Source: Turbatrix aceti (taxonomy: Eukaryota; Nematoda; Chromadorea; Rhabditida; Panagrolaimidae). From it: a DNA stretch of 64,000 nt. The translations under genes and the position numbers were made by a program. The stretch is from assembly GCA_963969345.1 (NCBI GenBank), contig OZ017770.1:6829246-6893245 (forward strand). Direction: 5' to 3'. The notes under the pieces were generated by a model, which saw only the letters and a list, made by a program, of their open reading frames with translations, did no database searches and was not told the DNA's origin. This document shows positions 1-12,708 of this stretch, in pieces (within the stretch, counting starts at the first letter, position 1; each line of letters begins with the position of its first letter).

Positions 1-608
1 TTCGGGGAAGCGATCACCCTGCGGGTTTCGGGTTTAAACATCCTTAGACGTTCAAAACAGTTCGAAGTATCAAAATCCCTCTGTTACGCAAAAAAGGGCA
101 TTCCTCAAACCGTCTTGGCTCTCTGAGAGTAGAGCATTCTTTAGTATTATAAGCAGCGAGAGCGTAACAAAGGGACGCACAGTTGTGCGTCCGTGTGTCG
201 TTAAGTCACTTGCTTTGGGGAACACCCCTTTGCTTCAAGTTCACATGTTTTTCCTGCAGACGACGATGTACAGCTCGTAAGACGAAAGACGAAACTGTTC
301 CAGCAGGGATGCTTGTTGTACACAATGTACATCACATAACCAAAGATGATGCTTTAGCGCTGGGCTTTCTTCCCCACAGTTACTGCCTTTGCTTTTCAGC
401 CCCCGCATTTGCGCCACGCGCGAATAAGGCAAAGCAGCAATCAAAACTTAATTTCGTATTCCAAAGCTCAAATTCCTATTTCATGCAAGCATCCCCGAGA
501 TGTCAACAACGGTCATATTACGCACGCTTTACTCGTCGGCCATGTAGATACAACAGTGATACGAGGTCATTACAGTAGACTTTATTTAAAGTCGGTATTA
601 AAACAATT
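1..608. other. left-edge stretch, 3' flank of SLMAP
   Basis: No reading frame here shows recognisable protein features. The only functional signal I can support is a minus-strand AATAAA (plus-strand tttatt at 591-596) just downstream of the SLMAP stop codon, a plausible poly(A) signal for that gene. The rest looks like ordinary intergenic sequence. Confidence 0.5.
591..596 (-). terminator. poly(A) signal AATAAA for SLMAP
   Basis: AATAAA on the minus strand, 13 bases past the SLMAP stop codon. It supports the last-exon model at 609-728. Confidence 0.5.
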
Positions 609-2592
609 CTACTTTGTACCGTGCAGTTTTGAATCGTAATAAACAACAGCGGACGAAATGACTTCAGAGAGCCGTAGAAATACCATCAGGAATATGGAGA
701 AGAGAGGGAATATGGAAATCAAACCATTCTTAAAAGAATATATTCATGTCGATGACAACTTTTTTGTCAATGAGGTAACCTACTATACTGTTCACTTCGC
801 TGGCAGCTACTGTTTGACTCAAAGCGTTCCCGGAATTTGCAGACCTGTTAACCAATCGATTTCGGACATCGGATTCGTTCAAATTGGCATCCAGGTTTTT
901 GAGGCCGGCTTCTTGCAGCTTTGTTCCCGCAATCGTAGACACCACGCCCAGTACGGCTGCTTCGAGTTTAATAAGTTTTTCTACTTCTTCATCGCTCTTG
1001 ACTGGATACCCAGTAAACAGTTCGTCCAGCTGTTCAAAGTTGAGCTGCAGTTCAGGCGATCTGGTTATCTGATTAGGGATGATTTCCGAAAACTTCGGAA
1101 CGTCTAAAATTTTGTTGTTCGTTATTCACAGATTCATCCTTTTCCAGAATGCTTCCCCACGCGAAATAAATTTGAAATTCAAAAAATAGCAATTCGCCCC
1201 CCCCCCCCCTCAAAACAAATTTTGAAGAAAAAAAATAAAATTGAAAAAGCCAACATTTAGAAAGTGAAACAATTGAAGACTTGACGTCAACGTTTTCGAC
1301 ATCTTCATTAGTGCTCGGGATGTTCTCTAATTCTTGTTTCAATAGATTCTGCTGAGAGAGCATGTGTTCGTGAGTTGCCTGCATGAGCTGCGTTTGTTGC
1401 CGGAGTTCGTTGCACTTCTCGACGACCTTTTCGTAGTCCTGCTTGCAAACTTCATACTCCTTCTGCAGATTTTGAAAACTAGTCATGATGAAGGTGTTTT
1501 CGTTCTCAACGTTCATCAACGCCAGCTCCATTTCCCGAAGACGCAGACGAGCTTCGCTGGTCTCCTCAGCCGATCGCCTAAAAAGGAAAAAAAGCGTTAT
1601 CACGAATGACAAAGAAAGCAGAGACGTTGACTCACCTTAACCGCTCTTTCATTTCGCTTTCGCATTTTGCACGTTCACTACACATGGAATTAACAAGATC
1701 CTTAGTTTCATTATTCAGTGGACTCTTCTTCGAGAAATAGCTAAGCTGCAATTCCAAAACTTCGATTCTGGAAAGCAATCGATCCTCGTTTATCATGGCA
1801 TGCCAACTCGTTGCAGAAGCTTCCTGGGCAGATTTGAGAGCTTCCTGCATTCTGGACAACTTGATGCTCAGTATATTCTCGCGAAACTTGGCTTCCTGGA
1901 TGTACTGCTGCATTTGGTACATCTGATCTTCGGGAACAACGAGGCAGTGCTTGGGAAGCCGGTCGATGGCAGACAAGTCAGCGTTGCCATTTTCGATAAA
2001 TCGATTGTCGTCTTGCTTGTCATAAATAAACTCAACGATAGCAATAATACACCCGCTTGCCACTAAGAACAAAAGCTGTTTAACCACTAGGGATTCATGT
2101 GTAAATAAAAATGTATTTAAAATTTTTCTGTTCAAAAAAGGATTCTCAAAAAACACGAGTTTTGTAAAAAAAATAAATTTAATGTAATAGAAAGCACTCA
2201 AGCGACTCACCGTTTTTTGCACTATCTACAATCTCGACGCCGAGTTGAAGAATATCCCCTGAATTAATAACAGTCGGCGGAGACTCTTCGCCACTATTTG
2301 ATAATCGAGAGTTATTGATAAACGTTCCATTGGAGCTCTTAGTATCCTTGATGTAAAAATGGTTATCTTCGTACCAGATTAAAGCGTGGTTACGTGACAG
2401 GACTTTGCAGTCAAAAATTGCGTTAGTCGGTGAAACTTGAAATCTGCCGACGGCTCGACCAATTTTAACGGCATGCTCGTCGCCTTTCGGAACAACAATT
2501 CGACGCTCGATGAATTCGTGTGAGTTATGGCACGGAGTTAAGATTAAAATCGGTCCCGTCTCCTTTTCCTTGGCGGTGGCCGGATTCCTCAT
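609..2592 (-). CDS. SLMAP: Sarcolemmal membrane-associated protein (SLMAP), FHA domain, tail-anchored
   Basis: SLMAP is a subunit of the STRIPAK phosphatase complex; its FHA domain binds phosphothreonine, for example on Hippo kinases. Five exons (minus strand: 2592-2211, 2062-1636, 1577-1255, 1103-784, 728-609) give 523 aa with consistent phase. The N-terminal FHA domain (about residues 15-115) carries KIGR (G45, R46), SRNHA (66-70) and the NG pair (88-89). A second block contains QEAS.TSW...DEDRLLSR-like sequence typical of SLMAP, followed by coiled coil. The last exon encodes a hydrophobic segment (about 487-502) near the C terminus, as expected for a tail anchor. The donor ending exon 3 (1255) is weak (GTTGGC) and least certain. 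An acceptor-like site lies 10 bases before the start codon. Human SLMAP has a longer coiled-coil region. Confidence 0.85.
1199..1210. repeat. poly-C tract in SLMAP intron 3
   Basis: A run of about twelve C (G on the coding strand) within the intron between SLMAP exons 3 and 4. It is likely to vary in length and to cause sequencing errors. Confidence 0.7.
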
Positions 2593-3169
2593 GTTAGTGC
2601 ATCTAAATGAGAAAAAAATGCAATAAAAATCTGGTGTATAATGCACGCAGTCCAAAAGAGAGAAACATTAAGCATGACGCTTCAATAACCGACACTGATA
2701 CAAGGAGACAAGCAAAATAAAATAAAAATACAATCGATTGGGCGTATAAAGGGAGAGGGGAGTAGGATTGAGCGACAGTGGTGTTGAATTCATCCGAAAA
2801 AAAAGCTTTGACATTGACCACACGTTTTGTCAATAAATCGGTACAGCTCTCGAGGCGAAATTTGATCTAATGATTACGCGCTCAAAGAATTAGAAAACAT
2901 TTTGTATTTCAAACGTTGAAATAAATAGCCAAAAATCCCCCATTTTTTTCTGACAATAAGCACGAAACAATGCAGAAAACTCTGGTGTCATTCTGTCCAA
3001 ATGCAAAATGCGCTCGCTTGTGAGTCCCGCGTGGCAGCGACTGGCGATGTGCACCCACCAAACAACGACCCGCTTTTTTTTTACAACGAAGGATGCGAAC
3101 GCGCACGTTATATATGATGTTAGTTATATTTGATGTCGCGATATTGATTTGCCGGAATTGCTTTCAGGT
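2593..3169. promoter_or_regulatory. shared upstream region of SLMAP (-) and TAF3 (+)
   Basis: 577 bases separate the two divergent start codons. Both genes have a pyrimidine-rich AG directly before the ATG (minus strand near 2603; plus strand ending at 3167), so 5'-UTR introns or trans-splice sites probably lie here. I cannot place promoter elements. Confidence 0.4.
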
Positions 3170-6130
3170 ATGATACCCATCCATGACGACCTAACTTTTA
3201 CATTAGTATCTCAATCCGTAGCAAAAATTGCTGAAAGCAATGGCTTCACCCATGTCGAGAACAGGGCATTGCACATTCTCACGGCCAAAGTCATGGATCT
3301 CATGAAAACCATCAGCATGAAGGCACGAATGTTGGGTAATGCCATTGTGCTTACATAAGACATGCTTAAACGACTGATTTGTAGGCAACGGGAGTTCAAT
3401 TGATATCCTGCACATATTACGCAGTGCAAAACTGATGCATATCGACAAGACAGCGCTTGATCAGTTTTTGATTTGGACGCTGCCCATCCCGCCTGTCGTT
3501 CAAGTTCGTTTTTTTTTATATTCACATGAGTAAACTGATGGAATCCCGGAAAAATGCCATGCAATCGGAAAGTTTTTAACACTGAATCTTAGTTTTGCAA
3601 CGTTTGGAAGGAATTCAATGATCTTTAATGATCAGCGTTTTACGCTCGGTTCCGCAGCTTGCTACTGAATATGTGCATTAGTTTTTTATGGGGCTATAAG
3701 CTCTATAAGGTTTTTCAAGCATGCAGAGTCGAATTATTTTCCGGATTACATTACAAAAATCAGTGAAGAGAGACGCGCATGCTCCAATTGCAAAAAACAG
3801 TGATTCATCTTTTATATACATTTTTTCAGGTGCCTAGATACCCATTTCCAGTCAGGCGGGAACCTGTGCGGTATCACCTTTCGGAAGAAGAGCTCAAGAG
3901 GCGTGAAATAATGGGGCTGCCATCATTTTTACCACCGCTCAAGTGCGAGCCAGAAGTAATAGAAGAGATTGATGAGCAGAAAACATTGGTAGAACCTCCA
4001 AAAGCTCTAACGTAAGTTTTTGAAGCCTTGTAAATCAGAAACATGACCGTTTTATTATTCAGATGCACTTTAAAACCAAGCAGCAAACTTACGGATAACT
4101 TGAAAGATCGTAACTGCTTTTCCGTCGATTTCCTCAAGCCGGTGATTCCATCAAAGGTTTCTCCTTCTCTTGTATTACCTTCCGTTGAACGCGTTACCGA
4201 GTCGAACGGTAATGGACGCTTTCGACCACCGATTACTTTTACTATTCCCTACTTCAAGCAGGATCCCGGAGGCGACTTGCCTGCGGCGAACACTTCTATA
4301 TCGTCTACGTCTACGTAAGTTTTTATGAACTAGCTCGAACCGATAACGAACCGAAGAATTACTTTAGGTCATCATCTACCGAGTATTTATCCAAGAAAAA
4401 GCACAAGCATCATAAAGAGAAAAATCGCGAACACAAGCATCACCGCGAGCATAATCACGATGATAACCGGCATAAAGACGAGAAAAGGGAAAAGAAAAAG
4501 AAGAAGAAAGAAAAGGAAAAAGAAAAAGAACGCAAAGCTAACCAAATAAAATCTCCAGAAGTGCCTAATCAATCTACCCACCTGCCTATTCAACCTATAC
4601 ACCTGCCTAGTCAACCCATACACGTGCCTAGTCAATCTACCGATTTGCTTTCCAAATCCACGGACATACAGGATATCAAACCCTTCCCCAAGCCCCTGAG
4701 ACGGAGTAAAGAACACGAACGCGAAAAAGTCAATGAAACACCGCCAAAAGTTGTTGCTGATCCTAAATTGACGCTGCCGACGAGACCAGCCGAGAGCACA
4801 CCTTTGGCGCCACCGAAGGTCACTCCTGAAAAGCTTGTGCCAAAGCCAGAGCCGGCCGTTGTGCAAGTCACGCCATCGCCTGCTGTTTTGCCCCAGGAAG
4901 ACATCAAGCCATTCCCTACTATTAAGTTCAAACCCATGTTGGCACAAAACCCGGTGCCTGCTGCGGTCGACGAGCGGCAACACAAGCGAAAGCATCACGA
5001 CGACTCTATCCCCGACGAGCAAACGCCTAAAAAGAAGCATAAACAGGATAAGAAGAGCAAACACGCCGACGAAACTCCTGCTGAACGCGAAGAACGTCGC
5101 CGACTTAAAAAAGAACGGAAGAAGGAAAAAGAACGCCGAAGCATCAAAGAAGAAGTCGGTGTTAGCGTTGCGCCATCGGATGTCCCTACTACTCCAGTGC
5201 TTTCCGTTTCACAGACCGTCATCCATCCAATCAAACTGAAAATTTCATTGGGTGGGCGTAAGCCTAACATTACCCTTACCAAATCAGAAGCTGTGCCTGT
5301 GCCTGTGCCTTCCAACCCTCGGGTCACAATTTCCACGCCACTTCCCCGTCCCGCGATGCCCCCCACGATTCCAACCCCCATCCCTATCCCGCGAATGACA
5401 ACCAGTTCCGATAGCAGCCGACCTCCTCCAGCACCCGCATCTCATCCACCCCTCTCTTTTACATCTCCACCATTACCGCGTGCTTCGCATTCGGCATCTC
5501 CTGCTTTTAAACCGCGCTCTGCCGGCAGACCACCTGGATCGAGGAACGCCGATAAGACGGTGAAATTTCCTCATGTTCCAAAGCCGTCATCTAAAACGTA
5601 AGTTGAACGCTAAACTCTTTTTTTTTGAAAAATGCCCATGATGTTTTTTAGGCCCATGATCATGAGCGAGCGCGTACAAATCAACAAGGCGATGAAGGAG
5701 TCGATGAAGGAATCCATGAGATCTTCTGAATCCGAATCGCCGAAGAAGCAGCGACGCCGTCGTCACTTTGATCATCCTGGACGAGCCGCGATGCCATTGC
5801 CAACCGTAGTAGATCCCGTGGATCCGCTGAATCCTTCGGAAGCATCTCTTATTGGAGTTACTCCTGTGACAGTTTCCGCCGATCCGATCGATACCGACGA
5901 AAAATGGGATTGCCCGATTTGCAAAAAGAAGTATCAAGACAACGAAGAGGCAGATAACATGGTATGCTGCGAGAACTGCCATTACTGGTATCACTGGTAA
6001 GCTTTTTTTTAATTTTTAATGGACATATATTTTTCTCATTTCCAGGAACTGTGTCGGACTGGTTGCCGAGCCCCCAGAAGAAGTCGACTGGTACTGTACA
6101 CCTTGTAAACTCAAGTTACAGAGAATTTAA
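3170..6130 (+). CDS. TAF3: Transcription initiation factor TFIID subunit 3 (TAF3): histone fold plus PHD finger
   Basis: TAF3 is a TFIID subunit; its PHD finger reads trimethylated H3K4 at promoters and its histone fold pairs with TAF10. Seven exons (3170-3335, 3385-3503, 3830-4011, 4063-4314, 4368-5597, 5652-5996, 6046-6130) give 792 aa in consistent phase. The first two exons form the histone-fold region (about 1-75). The middle is long, disordered, and rich in lysine, histidine and proline, including a K/H-rich stretch (about 4390-4545) and a degenerate HLP.QP repeat (about 4570-4650). The C terminus is a C4HC3 PHD finger (about 736-785) beginning CPIC and ending WYCTPC, split by the last intron inside YHWNC. 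The start follows an acceptor-like AG by two bases. The poly(A) signal is at 6171. Confidence 0.88.
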
Positions 6131-6170
6131 CAATTTTTTCACGGGTTTTCAATTTTTCATATGCTTTCAC

Positions 6171-6176
6171 AATAAA
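6171..6176 (+). terminator. poly(A) signal AATAAA for TAF3
   Basis: AATAAATAAA about 40 bases after the TAF3 stop. The convergent NDST gene ends at 6234, so the two 3' ends nearly touch. Confidence 0.5.
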
Positions 6177-6233
6177 TAAACTTCATTCGACGTTATATTC
6201 GAAGGAACGACAGACAAACGACATCGTTACCCG

Positions 6234-8921
6234 TTAGTTGGACGGCGCTACACTGCGCAGCAACCAATTCGGAAGCGTAAATTTGTAGCGTTTAAGCATT
6301 TTGACGAGGGATCGATTGTATATGGCATAGTAGGAGTTCAAGATTCTGCGAAGGTCTTCGGACGGTGGAGAATATTTGCGGCCTTTACTGGCACCCAGGC
6401 ACTTTGTTTTTCCATTGATGACTGCGCAGTAGAAGCCCTTTGAAGCAACGTATCGAATGTGGCGCGAGTAGTCAACGCCATCTGTCGGAAGCTCGAGTCG
6501 GGCGATGAGATCGTTGAGCGTCGAGACTGGGGTTGATCGGAAGTCCAGGGCATCCACAAATACAAGACTGGAAGGCGGAAAGTAGTCGAGCCAGCGGTCA
6601 ATGTGCTCTGCGTAGTGACCCGGCTTTAGGCAGCGTTGGCGGAGACGGCTTGTGGCATTGTACTCGGCGTGATCCGGGGTCATCGAGAAAAGCTCTTCGG
6701 CAGTGAATTTTAGCGCGATTGAGTCATTGTGGGCGCGCATGTGCTGCAAACCAAAGAAACAATTATGTAAGTCCAAAATGACAAAAACCTACGCGATACC
6801 ACGAGTATGCCCGATCTGTGGGATCCAGAAGCATAATTACAATTTTAGCATCCGGAATCGCTGCAGATAACAAATCTGGTGTTTGTGGATTGTCAAAGTA
6901 ATTTGCAGTTTTTTCGACAACTACAGAATGAGCCGGCGTAGCGTGGGCGAATTTCTCTTTGTACCAGCGGATTCCTTTTTCGTAATGATAACCTCCAAAG
7001 AACTGCGTCTCTTCAAACGACTTTTCAATGTTGTCATTTGCAGTTATATTGGGGTGTAACCTCAAAAAAGCCAACAAAGCCGATGTTCCTGTTTTCTGGG
7101 GACCCACAATTATCACATTGGGCAGCCGTTCGTTGGCTGGGCAAGTCTCATTGACCGAGAGCATTTTTTTGTGCCGAGCGTCATCGCAGGGATTCGTGTG
7201 AACCATTCTCTCTTCTCCGGGAAATCGTGAAAAATGAAGATCGGCCATTTTGTCGGGAGTCGTCCATTTGAATTTCATCCGCGTCCAACAAGTTAGAAAC
7301 CTCAGCTCATTGTGAAAAGTGTAGTGAGCCAGACGATCGTTTCCGTAGTTTTGACTGTGAGTCATAAAAATTAGAAACGGATTCTGCAGGAACGTTGCAA
7401 CAAGATTTCCGCCAAATATACTCTTTTCCAGTTGACTGAAGCCATCGGGATAGGCATGGAAGTAGTGAGTGTGCGTAAACAAGCCACACGTTTGGCGAGG
7501 CAAAACTCGGATTCCAGAATGACTGAAGGCCCGTCTGTTCCACTCCGGAGCAAAGTGGGGATATTCCTCTGTCGAAGTCACTGTGACGTTCCAGACTGTT
7601 TTCCAGGCATCATAGAGTGCCTGATGGACGGGATAGACGCCTCCGTGCTGAGGAGCAACAGCATACGAATCCAGCATGCGCAATTTGAAATTCTAAAAAA
7701 AGTTTTTTTTTGGTTTAAAAAGTATGATATTCTGCCTACCTTGGCAAAAAGCTCGTTCTGTGTCATGAGCGCAATGAGGTACGTCAGCTCGAACTCCTGT
7801 GCATGATTGTGATGCCACATGTGTGGAAACCAGTAGAAATTGCTCGCCTGCCTGACAATAACCTCATCGGCAACGTTTTCCTCCGAATCACCACGCCGAA
7901 AAAAGTATCCAGAAAAACCCAAAGTATACGTGAAATTTTCGACGTACTGCCGAATGAATGACTGTGACTTGATGAGAGCGTCGACGTCAGACGAAACAAG
8001 ACGAGTACCGGGTTGTCCCACAAAAACATCGTCGATGTCGATTTGAAGATAACGCTCGGTAGAAGCCGGATAGGCGCCTCGGAGCATGTATGCCACAACG
8101 TCCCAGAAAGCCAGTTTCATAAAAAAGTGGCTACCAAGTTGCTGTCCAAATACGACATGTTCGACTCCAGAAACTGATCCATTGTCGTGAATGACCACTG
8201 CGGCAGGATCCAGGTTATAGTCAACACATTTGACAAACGGCTTCCAAACTGTCTTGTTCTGGAGGTAAAACAGATTCCAATTAGGGGTATCTTTTTCGTC
8301 GACGACGATTTCAACTCCTGGACGACTGATGTATGCTAGTTTGGAAGTTTCGTCGAATGAAAGCCGGACAATTCTTTGAAAAGCAGATACCGTTACATTT
8401 TGATCGGAAAGTGAAACAGGTGCAAGCTTGGATGACGTCATAAAAGAAACGATTCCAACATTGAAAAATCGACAGTAGTTGAGAAGTTCAGCCCTATTTT
8501 TTTCATTCAAACCGGCAAATCTTTTGTAGCTCTCAAATACAATAAGTGAAAATCTTCCCCGTCGGAGTTGAAGAACGAGCTCTTCGTTGTCCAAAGTTTC
8601 GACCCGAACAGGAATTTTAAAAAAGCGAATAAACTTGGCAATCTGCCGGTTGTACGTTGACTCTGTTTCTGCGATTAAAAGTACCCGGTTTTCAGTAGAC
8701 CCGTTCCACGAAGACCCGTACGCGTAATTTAGTTGTGGTGTGTTGTCATGGCCGCTGTTGTAGCTATCGGCAGGACATTGATAAAGATCGAAAGATCGCG
8801 CACCGGCTCGTAGCCGCTGTACAGGCTTTGTCTTTTCTCGCACAACATAAATAATTAAGTAAAAATTTAATGCAGTGAATAGTGCCAGAGGAATGAGGAA
8901 TCTTAAGTAGGCCCGCTTCAT
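6234..8921 (-). CDS. NDST: Bifunctional heparan sulfate N-deacetylase/N-sulfotransferase
   Basis: This Golgi type II membrane enzyme removes acetyl from GlcNAc in nascent heparan sulfate and sulfates the free amine using PAPS. Three exons (8921-7740, 7692-6793, 6743-6234) encode 863 aa, the usual family length. A short basic N terminus is followed by a signal anchor (about residues 6-27). The lumenal deacetylase region fills the first two thirds and contains QIDIDDVFVG. The sulfotransferase domain starts near residue 585 with the PAPS 5'-phosphosulfate loop PQKTGTSAL. An in-frame ATG 13 codons upstream (8960) could also be used; the nearer one gives the better signal anchor. It is the orthologue of nematode hst-1 and fly sulfateless. 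All key motifs look intact. Confidence 0.93.
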
Positions 8922-9121
8922 GACAACATTGGTTAATGAATACGCATAGCAGCGCCTCAAATGCTAGAAATGCTGGCCACGGTTGCGGCCGCAGCCGTTT
9001 TAGCTGCAAATGTCGAGAACATTTCGCCAAGCTCTTTTTTTCTTGTTGATCGAACGCTTTGAGCTTGAGATCTCATCTTGTTCCGTATGACATCAATTCA
9101 TTTGTGACTGTTTTACTGGCT

Positions 9122-9975
9122 ATGCTGGCTTTATCTCGTCGGCTCGTGCCAGTTTCATGGCGGGCTTCAAGATTGCTGAGCACTGCAGCATCTGTGAGTT
9201 TATTTCACTTTTGTCAATAAAGTGCTTACTTTTTTGGTATTTGATTTTATTTAGGAAGCCGAAGCTCCTGCACTTATTGATGATCCAAGAGGATTCTCTC
9301 TGTTCAAAGCCCCAACAGTTGCAACGCCGTCGTTCGAGTTCGTCCGAGCAATTGCTAATCAGGTTGCCAAGGCTTCGTTTCAAGCGATGGTTCATGATTA
9401 CTCCGACGATGAACTTGTTTCGACGGCTGCAAATGTGAGATTACCCATTTTTAGCCCTGTTACCGTCCGTCTTTTTTTTCAGATGATGCACAGCGTCGCG
9501 GAAGCCTTGACCTACGACGATGAAAAGCTTCTCTTCGCACTCGTTCTCTCTCAGCATGCGCGGGAGCTTCTCACCGCCTCCCGGCGCTTCAGTCCGAATG
9601 TTCTGCATCACAAACTTCTCTTCTCCAAAGAAAATATTATTCAGACGTTTATCCACTCCACATTGCTGTCTCCCAGCAAGGCTTTTGCGGGTGAGTAGTT
9701 TGCCTTTGTTTTTGTTCAACTGCCCTGCCCGATTGCTTTGATCTTACTGCAACTGATTTTTTTTTCAGTCGAACGCGATCAATACACGTTCTTTGCCACT
9801 GTCGTTGGCGTCATCGATCCAAATCGTACGGAAAAGATATCACTTCGACGCATTTTGAAAGAATCGTCGGATGACGTGTTGTTCTGCAATGTGACGTATG
9901 TTAACGTTGACAATGTCCAACCCAACCCCTTTTTATATGCTCCGTTCATTTCAGCTTGTGCCGACCCATTATTGA
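9122..9975 (+). CDS. probable mitochondrial protein, unassigned (weak Tim44/MRPL45-like resemblance)
   Basis: Five exons (9122-9193, 9255-9434, 9483-9690, 9769-9890, 9955-9975) give 200 aa in consistent phase. The first exon encodes 24 residues rich in R, L, S and A and lacking acidic residues, a convincing mitochondrial presequence. A helix-rich region around YDDEKLLFALV resembles, by eye only, a helical segment of the Tim44-like fold found in mitochondrial ribosomal protein L45; I would not assign function on that. The last exon is very short and rests on one intron (9891-9954) that could be misjudged: without it the frame stays open to about 10058. It lies 200 bases from the divergent NDST start, so the two may share a promoter. 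Confidence 0.6.
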
Positions 9976-10446
9976 AAAGTCGCTCTGGAAGGTATCGCAC
10001 ATCAACTACTTCGACCGTTCTTGCATCACTTAGACTAACGACTAGGATGGACTGTTGATTTTTGGACTACTATTGTTTATCAGTTTGTTGTGTTCATAAA
10101 TGCTGTTAGGTGAATTTCTGTTTTGTGCAATGGATTCTGAGATGGCGTTTTTTCGCACAAATAATGTACTTCCGATCGATTCATTATTTTTAAACCGAGA
10201 ATCCCAGTCAACAACCAAGTGCTCTCGAATTATAGCGTTCTCCTTGAGAACTTCGCGAACCTTCTTACTCTGTTGTCTTGACGGGAAAAGTTTTAACCCC
10301 GATTTTTTATTGCACATTTGTTGTTTTGCAACCAACGCAGCAGTGTTTTCATCAGTTCTGCCTCGGTGTTGTTTATTATTGCTCGTGGCGTTGTTATTAT
10401 CCTAGCGGTTGTTGAATTTGACTTTGCTTTCAGGACAAGCACAACT
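9976..10446. other. intergenic, upstream of BAP31
   Basis: No convincing coding exon. A T-rich tract ending in CAG at 10433 lies 13 bases before the BAP31 start codon, so a 5'-UTR intron or trans-splice acceptor is likely here. Confidence 0.4.
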
Positions 10447-11149
10447 ATGACTCTTCAGTGGGCTGTGATTGCGGCTATTCTCTACAGTGAGGTTATTCTT
10501 ACCCTCATTCTTCTGTTCCCCTGGATCCGCCCTGCCACCTGGCGACGCATCTTTAACAGTAACTTGGTCAAAAAAGTTTCCAGCTTTACGAGTGTTGCTC
10601 AGTACTCCACGATCGTGGTTCTGCTTCTTTTGTTCGCCGGTGGGTTTTTTGACTAAATATCGAAATTTGTGTTACCGATAGAATGTGTTTTTTTCAGATG
10701 CCGTTCGTGAGGTTCGCAAGTACAGCAATGTCGACACCTCTGTCGAAGTCCATCGCATTGCCGAGGCCGATGCCATCGTTCATATGCGACTCTTCCGCGC
10801 CCAGCGCAACCTCTACATCAGCGGCTTCGCTCTTCTTCTTTTCCTGGTCATCAACCGTCTCGTCACGCTCATCCTGCGTAACGCCAACCTTGCTGCTTCC
10901 GCCGAAGCCTCGCTGAAGCAGGCCGAAAACGCTTCCAACACTGCCCGCCGTCTCATTACCGCGGAAGGGTCCGACGAAGCGGTTGCCACTTTGCAGAAGA
11001 CTGTCGACGAACTCAAAACCAAGCTCGAGAAGGCCGAGAAGGACCGCGATGCCATCAAGACCCAGGCTGAGAATCTTCATAAGGAGTACAGCCGTCTTAG
11101 CGACGAGGTGAACAGTGTTGGTCCCAGTGGCGACAAGAAGGCTGATTGA
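10447..11149 (+). CDS. BCAP31: B-cell receptor-associated protein 31 homologue (BAP31), ER membrane chaperone
   Basis: BAP31 is an ER membrane protein that sorts membrane proteins for export or degradation. Two exons (10447-10639 and 10698-11149) give 214 aa, close to the family's usual length. Three transmembrane segments are visible (about 7-25, 44-63 and 101-120) with the family-typical motif around FPWIRPATWR after the first. The cytosolic tail is a coiled coil from about residue 125. The C terminus KKAD fits the dilysine KKxx ER-retrieval signal (human ends KKEE). I see no caspase-site evidence. The start is the first in-frame ATG after an acceptor-like CAG. Confidence 0.92.
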
Positions 11150-12708
11150 CCTCGTTGTCGTTTTTAAATCTCATCCGTTTTGCTGTATTGTAATTTTTTT
11201 GTAATGATCATGAAAACGGCTAAATACTGTTTATGAGATGCTTGGTATCAACATTTTTGTTTGTTTCTCAATATAAGTCGCCCTTTGTACCCATAAAATA
11301 TTTATAAATGATTTGCGGTAAGAATGTTTGACCATGGGGAAATATATTGATTGCCAGGGGTTTTTTTAACTCAGGTTTGACGAATGCAACGCAACGCGGC
11401 TGGTTTAACGAGTAAAGGATATCATGCTTTGTCAACGGACAGCATTTGTTGTTTTATCCAGGTGTTACCCCTCGTTCATGATGAAGCACCATGCAACTTC
11501 ATTCCAGTAGCAGGAACTAATTTTTCGCGTCAACACTTTCTGATATGTATGATGTGTGATCGGTAGAAGTTTTTCACGAGTTCTGATATTCACGCGTTTT
11601 TTTTTTAAATGAGAACCAAAACGCTCTTTGGAGTCATGACTGTTTTGTTTGAGCACCACACTATTTTTCATCACTTGCACAAAAATTTTTTTTAAGGATA
11701 CATCATTTCGGCGGCTCATTTCACATATCACAATGTAATATGTCTTTGTCTCCGGGTTTGGGTAGCCGAGACAGGCGAATTCCACAGACAAGACTGCATT
11801 ACACTGTGGTTTGGATGGAGCTCAAGCGAGAAACGCGACGGGTTATTTGAGTAACGTTATCGTTAACAAAAAATTCAAGTACACTTGTAAACAACAATTG
11901 AATGTTTCAAACTTGGGTTATCAAAACACAGAAAGTTGATTGTGATTTGGTCTGAAAATTGACTTCTGTTCTCATGGCATCAAATTATGAGATGTGTTTT
12001 GAAACCAAAAAAATACATTTGAAAAATTTAATACGGAATCATTGAAAACATTTTATGTAGTCAAGTTTTGCCCAGCAACGAGCTTGATCGTTCAACTTTC
12101 CATTAATTTTGAAAATGTATCGTAATTGTGTTTTATGGACGCAATCAAAAAAATTTCCATTGTTTTACTTTGTTGATGCGTGTTTTTTTGGTTCATAAAA
12201 AATTCTTCAGACGCAATTACGCCGCCGGTGATTGAAGCAATTATTCGTGATTGTGCTGAGCAGAATGAAAAATTTCAATGACGTGATCTTCTTCCGGCGC
12301 ATGTAGACATAAAAACTTTGTGCTTTGCTTTTAATATGTTTTTGCATACCTTTTATTTTAAATGCTGTGGTTTATTCATTTCTTTAAAAAAATACGAGAA
12401 ATCAACAAACATCAGAGATACGCATTAGACTGACTGGTAACGACCACTTTTGCTTAGACATCAGAATCCATTTGTAGTGCCTACTCCATTGGCGAAAACA
12501 TACACAAAAAATAGAAGGTAAGAGGCATCATTCGGTCACGATTCATAGCTGGTGATCAAGAATACAAAAATTAAAATGGTTTGCAGAAAAAACAAAATAC
12601 CCGTATGTACACATGAATTACAGTCTCTACAGTTACACATTGTTTTTGGTTGCATGGGTTGGCTACCGCCATGAGGAAATATGCAGGCTTCCATTTTATC
12701 GGGGTAGC
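11150..12708. other. AT-rich intergenic stretch
   Basis: About 1.6 kb, rich in homopolymeric A and T, between the convergent BAP31 and PAN-domain genes. The reading frames are short and lack splice-consistent partners. I see no RNA gene, repeat or regulatory site that I can support. Confidence 0.5.

Noticed and set aside
183..578. 131-codon plus-strand frame at the left edge
   Set aside because: No family features, overlapping frames of similar length, and no splice-consistent partners.
4387..5064. Long minus-strand frame inside TAF3
   Set aside because: Antisense shadow of the Lys/Pro-rich TAF3 exon; composition is dictated by the opposite strand.
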